Under the pieces are notes generated by a model that saw only the letters and a list, made by a program, of their open reading frames with translations, was not told the origin of the DNA and ran no database searches. A stretch of DNA of 64,000 bases from Mitsuaria sp. PDC51. GTDB lineage: Bacteria; Pseudomonadota; Gammaproteobacteria; Burkholderiales; Burkholderiaceae_C. Positions 8,739-15,329 of the stretch are shown piece by piece. The stretch lies in the NCBI RefSeq assembly GCF_900113225.1, contig NZ_FOZE01000001.1, positions 62,001 to 126,000 of the forward strand, read 5' to 3'. The number at the start of each line of letters is the position of its first letter. Position 1 is the first letter of the stretch. The translations under genes and the position numbers were made by a program.

Positions 8739-9547
8739 TGCTCATCGCGCTGCGTTCGATCCTCTTCGTCCTCTACCTGATCGTCACCGTCGTGCCCTGG
8801 GGCACCGCGGTCGTGGTCTGCTCGCTGTTCCTCAACAGCACGCAGCTGTACTGGATGTGCGCCAACTGGCTGCGCGTGGCGATCTGGGGCGCCCGCTTGA
8901 TCTGCGGCGTGCGCTGGCGCGTGCGCGGCATGGAGCACCTGCCCACGGACAAGGCCCAGTCGGTGATCCTGCTGTCCAAGCACCAGTCGACCTGGGAGAC
9001 CTTCGCCTACCCGATGCTGATGCCGCGGCCGCTGGCCTACGTGTTCAAGCGGGAACTGATCTACATCCCGTTCTTCGGCTGGTCCATGGCGCGGCTGGAC
9101 ATGATCCACATCGACCGCAGCAAGCGCAGCGAAGCCTGGAACAAGGTGGCCGCGCAGGGCCGGCGCATCGCCGGGCTGGGCAACTGGATCATCATGTTCC
9201 CGGAAGGCACGCGGGTGGCGCGCGGCAAGGTCGGCGAGTACAAGACCGGCGGCACGCGACTGGCCGTCGAGACCGGCGTGCCGGTGGTGCCGATCGCGAT
9301 GAACTCGGCGAGCTGCTGGCCGCGCAAGAGCTTCCTGCTGCGCCCTGGCGTGGTCGACATCTCGATCGGCCCGATGATCCCCAGCACCGGCCGCACACCG
9401 GCCGACCTGATGAAGGAGGTGCAGGCCTGGATCGAGACCGAGATGCGGGTGCTGGACCCGGCGGCCTATCCCGCCGACGGCGCCGCCGCGATGACCGGCG
9501 TGCCGCCTGCGCCGCCGGCCCCGCCGTCCACGTCGGCCGCCGCCTGA
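8738..9547 (+). CDS. plsC: 1-acyl-sn-glycerol-3-phosphate acyltransferase (PlsC family), HX4E variant
   Basis: PlsC-type lysophosphatidic acid acyltransferase of the inner membrane, 269 aa. An N-terminal hydrophobic segment (about 5-30) is followed by the acyltransferase core: block I reads SKHQSTWET (His82 to Glu87), so the usual HX4D is HX4E; block III is FPEGTR at 154-159; VPIAMNS near 190 is block IV. The last about 25 residues are a low-complexity Pro/Ala tail. The Glu for Asp exchange is, from memory, seen in related Burkholderiales proteins, so I still expect activity. It forms the operon end with gmhB (one-base overlap) and the YgjP gene 15 bases on. Confidence 0.9.
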   Translation: MLIALRSILFVLYLIVTVVPWGTAVVVCSLFLNSTQLYWMCANWLRVAIWGARLICGVRWRVRGMEHLPTDKAQSVILLSKHQSTWETFAYPMLMPRPLAYVFKRELIYIPFFGWSMARLDMIHIDRSKRSEAWNKVAAQGRRIAGLGNWIIMFPEGTRVARGKVGEYKTGGTRLAVETGVPVVPIAMNSASCWPRKSFLLRPGVVDISIGPMIPSTGRTPADLMKEVQAWIETEMRVLDPAAYPADGAAAMTGVPPAPPAPPSTSAAA

Positions 9548-9562
9548 TTACACTCGCAGCCC

Positions 9563-10465
9563 ATGCTGCCTTCCAAGCTGCGGGGATTGGGCGCGCTGCT
9601 GAACTTCACGCAGCTGTCGCTGTTCGACACCGAGCCCCCGCCCGCGCCTCCGCCGCCCGCACCGGATCCCGTCGCCCCGACGCCGCGCTTGCGCGGTGAG
9701 GCCGGCGCGTCGCTGCGCCAGGTCTTGCTGCAGGGACAGGCGATCCCCTACGAGCTCAAGCGCGCGCGCCGCCGCAGCATCGGCTTCACGGTGAGCGAGG
9801 AGGGCCTGCGTGTGTCCGCGCCGAAGTGGGTGCCGCTGGGCGACATCGACAACGCGCTGCAGCAGAAGGGCGACTGGATCCTGCGCAAGCTGGTCGAGCA
9901 ACGCGAGCGCGCCAAGCGGACGCAGGCGGCCCGTGTCCACTGGGGCGACGGCTGCAGCCTGCCTTACCTGGGCGAGCCGCTGATCGTCGTGCTCGATCCG
10001 TCGATGACCGGCACGCGGCTCGACGAGGGCCAGGCCGATCCGCAGCCGACGCTGGCGACGGTGCCGCGCCGCATGCTCTACCTCGGCCTGCCGCAGACCG
10101 CGGCGCCGGAGCAGATCCGCGACGCGGTGCAGGCCTGGCTGCAGCGCCAGGCGCGGCAGCTGTTCGAGTCCCGCTGCAGACACTTCGCCGGGCCGCTGGG
10201 CGTCACGATGACCGGGCTGCGGCTGTCCTCCGCGCAGACGCGCTGGGGCAGCGCCAGCGCCGACGGCATGATCCGGCTCAACTGGCGGCTGATCCACTTC
10301 TCGCCCGCGCTGATCGACTACGTCGTCGCGCATGAACTGGCCCATCTCAAGGAGATGAACCACAGCCCCCGGTTCTGGGCGGTGGTGCGGTCGGTGTTCC
10401 CGGAATACGAACTCGCGCGCGATCGCCTCAAGCAGGCGGTGCTGCCGCTGATGGACGAGGCCTGA
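9563..10465 (+). CDS. YgjP/SprT-like zincin metalloprotein (M48-related, DUF45)
   Basis: 300-aa protein with a C-terminal zincin fold: the metal motif HELAHLKEMNH puts ligands at His257, His261 and His267 with catalytic Glu258. The conserved TRWGSASADGMIRLNWRL just upstream is typical of the YgjP family. The first about 60 residues are Pro/Ala-rich and probably disordered. Cellular substrate is unknown; members are annotated as metal-dependent hydrolases. It is the last gene of the corC-lnt-gly-gmhB-plsC run, with no strong ribosome-binding site, suggesting translation depends on plsC. Confidence 0.85.
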   Translation: MLPSKLRGLGALLNFTQLSLFDTEPPPAPPPPAPDPVAPTPRLRGEAGASLRQVLLQGQAIPYELKRARRRSIGFTVSEEGLRVSAPKWVPLGDIDNALQQKGDWILRKLVEQRERAKRTQAARVHWGDGCSLPYLGEPLIVVLDPSMTGTRLDEGQADPQPTLATVPRRMLYLGLPQTAAPEQIRDAVQAWLQRQARQLFESRCRHFAGPLGVTMTGLRLSSAQTRWGSASADGMIRLNWRLIHFSPALIDYVVAHELAHLKEMNHSPRFWAVVRSVFPEYELARDRLKQAVLPLMDEA

Positions 10466-10766
10466 TGCCGCGTCGGGATTTCGTCAATCGTTCCGCTTGA
10501 TAGCGGTAAACGTTCGCATTTCCCCCTTTGGGGGGGCTTGTAGCTGATTTGGGTGGGGCTGCACACTGGATACCGCTGTCATCACTCGCATCTGAGTCAG
10601 AACCTCCTCCCGCGTTCCGCTCCCGGCGGCGCTTTGGTCCCCCAGCCTTCCCGGCTGCGTCCGGTCGACCCGCGCTCAGAGCCGACAAGCTGATGCATAA
10701 CAAGGCGCAGCGCCGCCGTCCCGTGATCGGGGCGGCGGCGACTGTCTTTCCGGGCCTCGTTTTTCT
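10466..10766. other. Non-coding gap between convergent genes, with several hairpins
   Basis: No credible gene on either strand. It holds three inverted repeats: CCGCT-TGAT-AGCGG at 10493-10506, a C5-TTT-G5 stem at 10522-10534, and a 13-bp stem with one mismatch at 10711-10740. Neither strand shows a clear U-tract after them. The middle part (about 10540-10700) shows no codon structure. Confidence 0.5.
10711..10740. terminator. Candidate bidirectional terminator hairpin
   Basis: CGCCGCCGTCCCG, loop TGAT, CGGGGCGGCGGCG: a 13-bp stem with one mismatch between the convergent YgjP and MBL-fold genes. There is no U-tract, so it may slow polymerase or protect 3' ends rather than act as a classical intrinsic terminator. 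Confidence 0.4.
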
Positions 10767-11822
10767 TCAGGCCGAGAAGCGATGGATGCCATCCGCATCC
10801 AGCGTCCGCCGCAGCAACCCGCCCAGCCACAGCCGATGCAGGTGAGCCACCGCCTCGCCCATGGCGAAGGTCGTCTGGTGCAGGTCCAACGGCCGGCGGA
10901 ACATCATCGGCAGCAGCTCGGCCGCGTGGCAGGGCTTGGCGGTGCAGGCCTCCAGCACTTCGGCCAGCCGCTCCTGGTGGTGCTGCTGCAACTGGTCGAT
11001 GCGCGCGTGCAATCCCCGGAAGGGCTTGCCGTGCGCGGGCAGCACCAGGGTGTCGGCCGGCAGCGTGCTCAGCCGCGCGATCGAATCGAGGTAGAGCTGC
11101 AGCGGATCCGCCTCCGGTTCCACGTCCACGACCGAGACGTTGGTGGAGATCCTCGGCAGCACCATGTCGCCCGAGATCATCACGCCCAGCGTCTCGCTGA
11201 ACAGACTGATGTGCTCCGGCGCGTGGCCATGGCCGACAAGGCAGCGCCAGTCGTGATCGCCGATGCGCACGCTCATGCCGTCCATCAGCCGGCGGAAGGC
11301 GGGCGGGATCGACGGGACCATGCTCGGGTAATAGCTCGCGCGGCCGCGGATCTTGTCCAGCGCCGCCGGATCGGTCAGGCCGTGGCTGCCGAAGAAGGCC
11401 GCCGCCGCCTCGCCGCCCATGCCCACCGTCGACGAGGACGCCACCCGCGCCAGCTGATAGTCCGTCGCGCTGATCCACAGCCGGCACTGCCAGCGCTCGG
11501 TCAGCCAGTGGGCCAGGCCCATGTGGTCCGGGTGGAAGTGGGTGACGATGACGCGCAGCACCGGCAGGCCGTCGAGTCGCTCGGCGAAGACCCGTTCCCA
11601 GTTCGCCTTCGTCGCATCGCTGTGGATGCCGCAATCGACGATGGTCCAGCCCTCGCGCCCGTCCTGGACGTCCCGCAGCAACCACAGGTTGATGTGGTCC
11701 AGCGCGAAGGGCAGGCCCATGCGCACCCACCGGAGGCCGGGCAGCAGGTCGAGCGCCTCGCCCGGACCGGGGAGGGTGTCGCCCAAGGGGTAGGTGAGTT
11801 CCGATTCGCGGGGATTGGCCAT
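10767..11822 (-). CDS. MBL-fold metallo-hydrolase
   Basis: Metallo-beta-lactamase-fold protein of 351 aa, cytoplasmic (no signal peptide). The metal-binding motif THFHPDHMG gives His95, His97, Asp99 and His100; a further His in GHGHAPEH and the Asp in ISGDMVLP complete the two-metal site. A C-terminal helical extension (about 265-345) resembles the beta-lactamase-like ACP-type C-domain seen in some thioesterase-like members. Substrate is not shown. It is divergent from the LiuR-like regulator 45 bases away, with the candidate operator in the shared gap, so it is probably controlled by that regulator and may serve branched-chain acyl-CoA metabolism. Confidence 0.85.
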   Translation of the reverse strand: MANPRESELTYPLGDTLPGPGEALDLLPGLRWVRMGLPFALDHINLWLLRDVQDGREGWTIVDCGIHSDATKANWERVFAERLDGLPVLRVIVTHFHPDHMGLAHWLTERWQCRLWISATDYQLARVASSSTVGMGGEAAAAFFGSHGLTDPAALDKIRGRASYYPSMVPSIPPAFRRLMDGMSVRIGDHDWRCLVGHGHAPEHISLFSETLGVMISGDMVLPRISTNVSVVDVEPEADPLQLYLDSIARLSTLPADTLVLPAHGKPFRGLHARIDQLQQHHQERLAEVLEACTAKPCHAAELLPMMFRRPLDLHQTTFAMGEAVAHLHRLWLGGLLRRTLDADGIHRFSA

Positions 11823-11831
11823 GGCTTTAGA

Positions 11832-11847
11832 CTTACGTTTACGTCAA
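11832..11847. promoter_or_regulatory. Candidate LiuR/MerR operator between divergent genes
   Basis: CTTACGTTTACGTCAA is an imperfect palindrome (TTACGT-TT-ACGT-x-AA), close to the published LiuR-type motif pattern of paired ACGT half-sites. It lies in the 45-bp gap between the MBL-fold gene and the MerR regulator, so autoregulation and control of the neighbour are likely. The match to the consensus is from memory. Confidence 0.6.
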
Positions 11848-11867
11848 CGTCATTAGCCAGTGTAGCC

Positions 11868-12332
11868 ATGAGCCCCTCTCCCCGCCCGACCCCGGCCGAT
11901 GACCTGCCCGAGGACGCGCTGCCCGAAGCCGGCGACGACGCGGGACCGCTGTTCACCATCACCGAGCTGGCGACCGAGTTCGACATCACCCCGCGCGCGA
12001 TCCGCTTCTACGAGGACATGGGCCTGCTGACGCCCGCCCGCGCCGGGCGCAATCGCGTGTACACGCAGCGCGACCGCACGCGGCTGAAGTTGACCCTGCG
12101 CGGCAAGCGCCTGGGGCTGTCGCTGCAGGAGATCAAGCAGCTGGTGGACATGTACGACAACCAGTCGGACACCGTGCCGCAGCTGCGCGCCTTCCTCGGC
12201 GTGCTGGACCAGCACCGCAAGCAGCTGCAGCAGCAGCTCAGCGACATCGAGGTCACCCTCGCCGAGATCGCCCAGCACGAGGAGCGCTGCCACGCGCTGC
12301 TGGCCGAGGCCGGCCAGCCGGTCGACAGCTGA
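11868..12332 (+). CDS. liuR: MerR-family regulator, LiuR-like
   Basis: 154-aa MerR-type regulator. After about 28 Pro/Asp-rich residues comes the winged helix-turn-helix (ITELATEFDITPRAIRFYED, with YEDMGLL) and the second helix pair RLKLTLRGKRLGLSLQEIKQL, followed by a dimerisation coiled coil (about 105-148). The C-terminus has a single Cys141 and no metal loop. The RLKLILRGKRLGFSL-like region is characteristic of LiuR, which controls leucine/isovalerate degradation in proteobacteria. Many leucine genes are at 49-61 kb in this window rather than next to it. The start at 11868 is chosen because the domain begins just after; the long upstream open frame is antisense to the MBL gene. Confidence 0.8.
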   Translation: MSPSPRPTPADDLPEDALPEAGDDAGPLFTITELATEFDITPRAIRFYEDMGLLTPARAGRNRVYTQRDRTRLKLTLRGKRLGLSLQEIKQLVDMYDNQSDTVPQLRAFLGVLDQHRKQLQQQLSDIEVTLAEIAQHEERCHALLAEAGQPVDS

Positions 12333-12420
12333 GCCGCCACCCGCTGACCGCGGCGCGCGGACGAAACCCGGCCCTGCGCGTCGCGCCGCCCCACACGGCG
12401 CCGCCCTACACTCCGCCGCC

Positions 12421-12813
12421 ATGAACGGCCTGCATCTCACCGCCGACCTGGCCCGCTGCGCGCGCGCGGCGCTGCTGACGGACGCCCCCGGCCTGGCCCG
12501 CCAGGCTCGCGAGGCGGTGGCGTCGGCCGGACTGACCGTGGTGGGCGAACACTGGCATCGCTTCCCGGCCGCGGCCGACGGCTCGCCGGGCGGCATCACC
12601 GGCATGCTGCTGCTGGCCGAGTCGCATGTGGCGCTGCACAGCTGGCCCGAACTGGCCGCGGTGACGCTGGATGTCTACGTCTGCAACTACGGCGGCGACA
12701 ACTCGGCCAAGGCGCGCGCGCTGATGGCGGCGCTGGTGGCGCTGTTCGAGCCGGCCGAGGCCGACCTGCAGTCGCTCGAACGGGGGCGTCCGGCCCCCCG
12801 GACCGAGCGATGA
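12421..12813 (+). CDS. speD: S-adenosylmethionine decarboxylase proenzyme, prokaryotic class
   Basis: Makes decarboxylated SAM for spermidine synthesis. The 130-aa chain has the self-cleavage site LLLAESHVALHSWPE: cleavage between Glu67 and Ser68 would create the pyruvoyl cofactor on Ser68. The catalytic His73 and the YVCNYGG segment (Cys88) that follows are also standard for the SpeH-type enzyme. Length matches the short class (about 120-135). It is a lone gene 88 bases after the MerR regulator; no spermidine synthase gene is in this window. Confidence 0.9.
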   Translation: MNGLHLTADLARCARAALLTDAPGLARQAREAVASAGLTVVGEHWHRFPAAADGSPGGITGMLLLAESHVALHSWPELAAVTLDVYVCNYGGDNSAKARALMAALVALFEPAEADLQSLERGRPAPRTER

Positions 12814-12916
12814 CGCGACCGTGGCGTTTTCCCCGCTCGCCCCGGCGGGGGATCGGCGGGGACCGCCGGCTTCACTAGACTCTCGCCCGGGCCAGGACGG
12901 CCTGGGAGAAGAGGGA

Positions 12917-14164
12917 TTGATCGAGAACAAGATCGAGCTGGAGCTGTTGCCCAAGGCACCTCCAGCCGCACCGCCGGCGCCGATGCCGCCGGCGCCGCGC
13001 GCGCCGGTCCTCAAGCCGGCGGTCGCCGCGCCGTCGGAGCAGGCCGGGCCGATGGCCACCGGCCTGCTCGCGAAGCTGCATGAGCAGCGACTGGAGTTCA
13101 CCGGCACCGGCAGCGAGTATTTCCGCATCTGGGTCGTCAACGCCCTGCTGACGCTGGCGACGCTGGGCGTCTACTCCGCCTGGGCCAAGCGCCGCAAGGC
13201 GAGCTGGTTCGCGCGGCACACGCTGCTGGCCGGCGACGGCTTCGATTTCCACGGCGATCCGCGCCGCATCCTGATCGGCCGCGTGCTGGCGCTGGCGCTG
13301 CTGGTCTGCTACGGCCATGCGTTCGAGTGGTCCAAGGGCGCCGGCTTCGCGATGCTGGCGGTGCTCTACGCGTTTGGCCCGATGCTGTTCGCGGGCGCCC
13401 AGCGCTTCAAGCTCGGCAACACCAGCTGGCGCGGCCTGCGCTTCGGCTTCCAGGCCAGCGCCGCCACCGTCTACGCCTCCTGCCTGCCGCTGCTCGTGGC
13501 GTGGACCGTCGTGTCCGTCGGCGCCGGCATGGGGCTGGGGCCGATCGTCATCGGCATCGCCGGCTTGGCGGTGGGGCTGCTCTTTCCGCTGGCGCATGGC
13601 TGGCTCAAGCGCTTCCAGCATCGTCATGCCCGCTATGGCGCGCTCGAGTTCGACTTCGAGCTCCCGGTGCGCAAGTTCTACGGCCTGTACCTGACGCTGG
13701 TCGGCGTCGGCCTGCTGGGCGGCTTCGTCGCCGGCGTGATCGCCGCGGTGGCGATCGGCGCGCTGAAAGCCGTCTTCGGCGCGCAGGCGTCGCTGGTGGC
13801 GATGTTCGCGCCGCTGGCCACGATGGGCGTGCTGTGGGTGATCGGCTGGCCGATCTACATCGCGCGGCTGCAGAAGCTGATCTGGGACAACACCCGCCTG
13901 GCCGGCGGCATCGAGTTCGCCTACCAGCTGCCCGCCTTCTCCCTCTTCAAGACGGTGATGGGCCACGGCCTGCTCACGGTGCTGACGCTGGGCCTGTACT
14001 GGCCCTTCCTCGCGGTGCGCATCGCCAAGCTGCGCATCGAGGGCATGACCGTGCTGTCCGATGAGCCGCTGGACGCCCTGGTCGTGCGCGCCGCCAGACG
14101 GCGCGGCCCCGGCGCGGTCGGGGACGGCGTGGCCGATGCCTTCGGCCTGGACATCGGCTGGTGA
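12917..14164 (+). CDS. DUF898 (YjgN-family) multi-pass membrane protein
   Basis: About 415 aa. After a Pro/Ala-rich N-terminal 40-50 residues, the YjgN signature RLEFTGTGSEYFRIWVVNALLTLATLGVYSAWAKRR appears in conserved form, then six or so membrane segments; the module repeats near the C-terminus (AYQLPAFSLFKTVMGHGLLTVLTLGLYWPF, IAKLR). Function of DUF898 is unknown. I chose the TTG at 12917 because GAGAAGAGGG precedes it; GTG at 12821 or ATG at 13051 are alternatives. The M48 peptidase gene starts 16 bases after its stop, a recurrent pairing. Confidence 0.8.
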   Translation: MIENKIELELLPKAPPAAPPAPMPPAPRAPVLKPAVAAPSEQAGPMATGLLAKLHEQRLEFTGTGSEYFRIWVVNALLTLATLGVYSAWAKRRKASWFARHTLLAGDGFDFHGDPRRILIGRVLALALLVCYGHAFEWSKGAGFAMLAVLYAFGPMLFAGAQRFKLGNTSWRGLRFGFQASAATVYASCLPLLVAWTVVSVGAGMGLGPIVIGIAGLAVGLLFPLAHGWLKRFQHRHARYGALEFDFELPVRKFYGLYLTLVGVGLLGGFVAGVIAAVAIGALKAVFGAQASLVAMFAPLATMGVLWVIGWPIYIARLQKLIWDNTRLAGGIEFAYQLPAFSLFKTVMGHGLLTVLTLGLYWPFLAVRIAKLRIEGMTVLSDEPLDALVVRAARRRGPGAVGDGVADAFGLDIGW

Positions 14165-14180
14165 GCGGGGAGACATCGCC

Positions 14181-15284
14181 ATGAGATCGCAGAGCTACAC
14201 CGCCACCGCCCGGTGGTTCGACGGCGTCGAGAACCGCCCGCAGGAAGTGCGCGTGCGCCTGAGCCGCCACCACCTCGAGTTCATGCCCTGGCCGCCTCGC
14301 CCGCAGGCCTCGTCCTCGATGCCGCCGTCGGAGGCCGAGCTGGCCGCGTCGCGCCCGTCGCTGCCGGGGCTGCGTCGCTACACCCGCAAGGGCCTGTCGG
14401 TCGGCGAATGGTGGCGCGGCAGCCCGACGCCGGTCGGCCTGCCCGACGGCGGCACGCTCTGGATTCCCGCGGACAACGCGATGGGACGCGCCCTGGGCGG
14501 CCAGTCGCTGACGACGCAACTGATCTCGAGTTGGGCGATGTCCCTGTGCTGTCTGGTCGCGCTGATCGCGCTGGTCGCCTGGTTCGACCGCCAGGGCGCG
14601 GGCCTGCTGGCGCGCGTGGCGCTGCCGCTGGTGCCCAAGCAGCTCGACATCGCCGTCGGCGACAAGGTCGAGCAGGAGGTGACGGCGCGCTGGCTCAAGC
14701 CGTCGACGGTCGCGCCGGCGCGGCAGGCCGCGCTGCGCCAGCGCTTCGAGGAGATCGCCGGGCGGACCTTCCCGGGCCAGGCCCTCAAGCTGCGTTTCGC
14801 GCGGCTGGGCAACAGCGGCGGCTTCAATGCCTTCGCGCTGCCCAACGGCACGCTGTTCGTGCTCGACGGGATGACGCAGGACCTGAGCGACGACGAAGTG
14901 ATGGCCGTGCTCGGTCACGAGGCCGGGCATGTGAAGCATCGCCATGCGATGCGCCACCTGGTGCAGGGCATCGGCCTGGTGGCGGTGGCCGGCGTGGTGA
15001 TGGGCGATTTCTCCACCGTCGCGGCCAGTTCGATGGCCTCGGTGCAGACGCTGCGCTACGGGCGCAACGCGGAGCGCGAAGCCGATGCCGAGGCGCAGCG
15101 CCTGATCCTGCGCGAGCACCTGCCCAACGAGACGCTGGTCGGCGTGTGGCTCAAGCTGCGCGACGCGATGCGGCGCGAGGGCCACACGAGCGAGGGCGTC
15201 GAGTGGCTGTCGTCGCACCCGCCGATCAGCGAGCGCCTGGAAAGCGCCCGTCGCGCCGCGCAGAACGCCGACCCGGTGCGCTGA
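14181..15284 (+). CDS. M48-family zinc metallopeptidase, membrane-anchored
   Basis: 367 aa. One membrane segment at about 113-134 separates a 110-residue N-terminal region from the peptidase domain. The zinc motif HEAGH is at 246-250, with the third ligand Glu300 in NAEREADAEA. The domain order resembles COG4783/Oma1-like proteases that act at the cell envelope, probably with the catalytic domain outside the cytoplasm. GGGGAGA lies before the ATG at 14181. The upstream partner is the DUF898 membrane protein; the pair may form one functional unit, but this is inference from adjacency. Confidence 0.88.
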   Translation: MRSQSYTATARWFDGVENRPQEVRVRLSRHHLEFMPWPPRPQASSSMPPSEAELAASRPSLPGLRRYTRKGLSVGEWWRGSPTPVGLPDGGTLWIPADNAMGRALGGQSLTTQLISSWAMSLCCLVALIALVAWFDRQGAGLLARVALPLVPKQLDIAVGDKVEQEVTARWLKPSTVAPARQAALRQRFEEIAGRTFPGQALKLRFARLGNSGGFNAFALPNGTLFVLDGMTQDLSDDEVMAVLGHEAGHVKHRHAMRHLVQGIGLVAVAGVVMGDFSTVAASSMASVQTLRYGRNAEREADAEAQRLILREHLPNETLVGVWLKLRDAMRREGHTSEGVEWLSSHPPISERLESARRAAQNADPVR

Positions 15285-15294
15285 CCAGGGGCTG

Positions 15295-15322
15295 GCGGCC
15301 CGGGACGCCCGGTCCCGGCCGC
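15295..15322. terminator. GC-rich hairpin between convergent genes
   Basis: GCGGCCCGGGAC, loop GCCCG, GTCCCGGCCGC: an 11-bp stem with one bulge, lying between the ends of the M48 peptidase (plus) and the S9 peptidase (minus). There is no U-tract on either side. Confidence 0.4.
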
Positions 15323-15329
15323 GGGCGAC

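Noticed and set aside
10782-11867. Upstream extension of the MerR gene in the same frame
   Set aside because: It runs antisense through the whole MBL-fold gene; the MerR fold starts only after the ATG at 11868, which follows the operator-containing gap.
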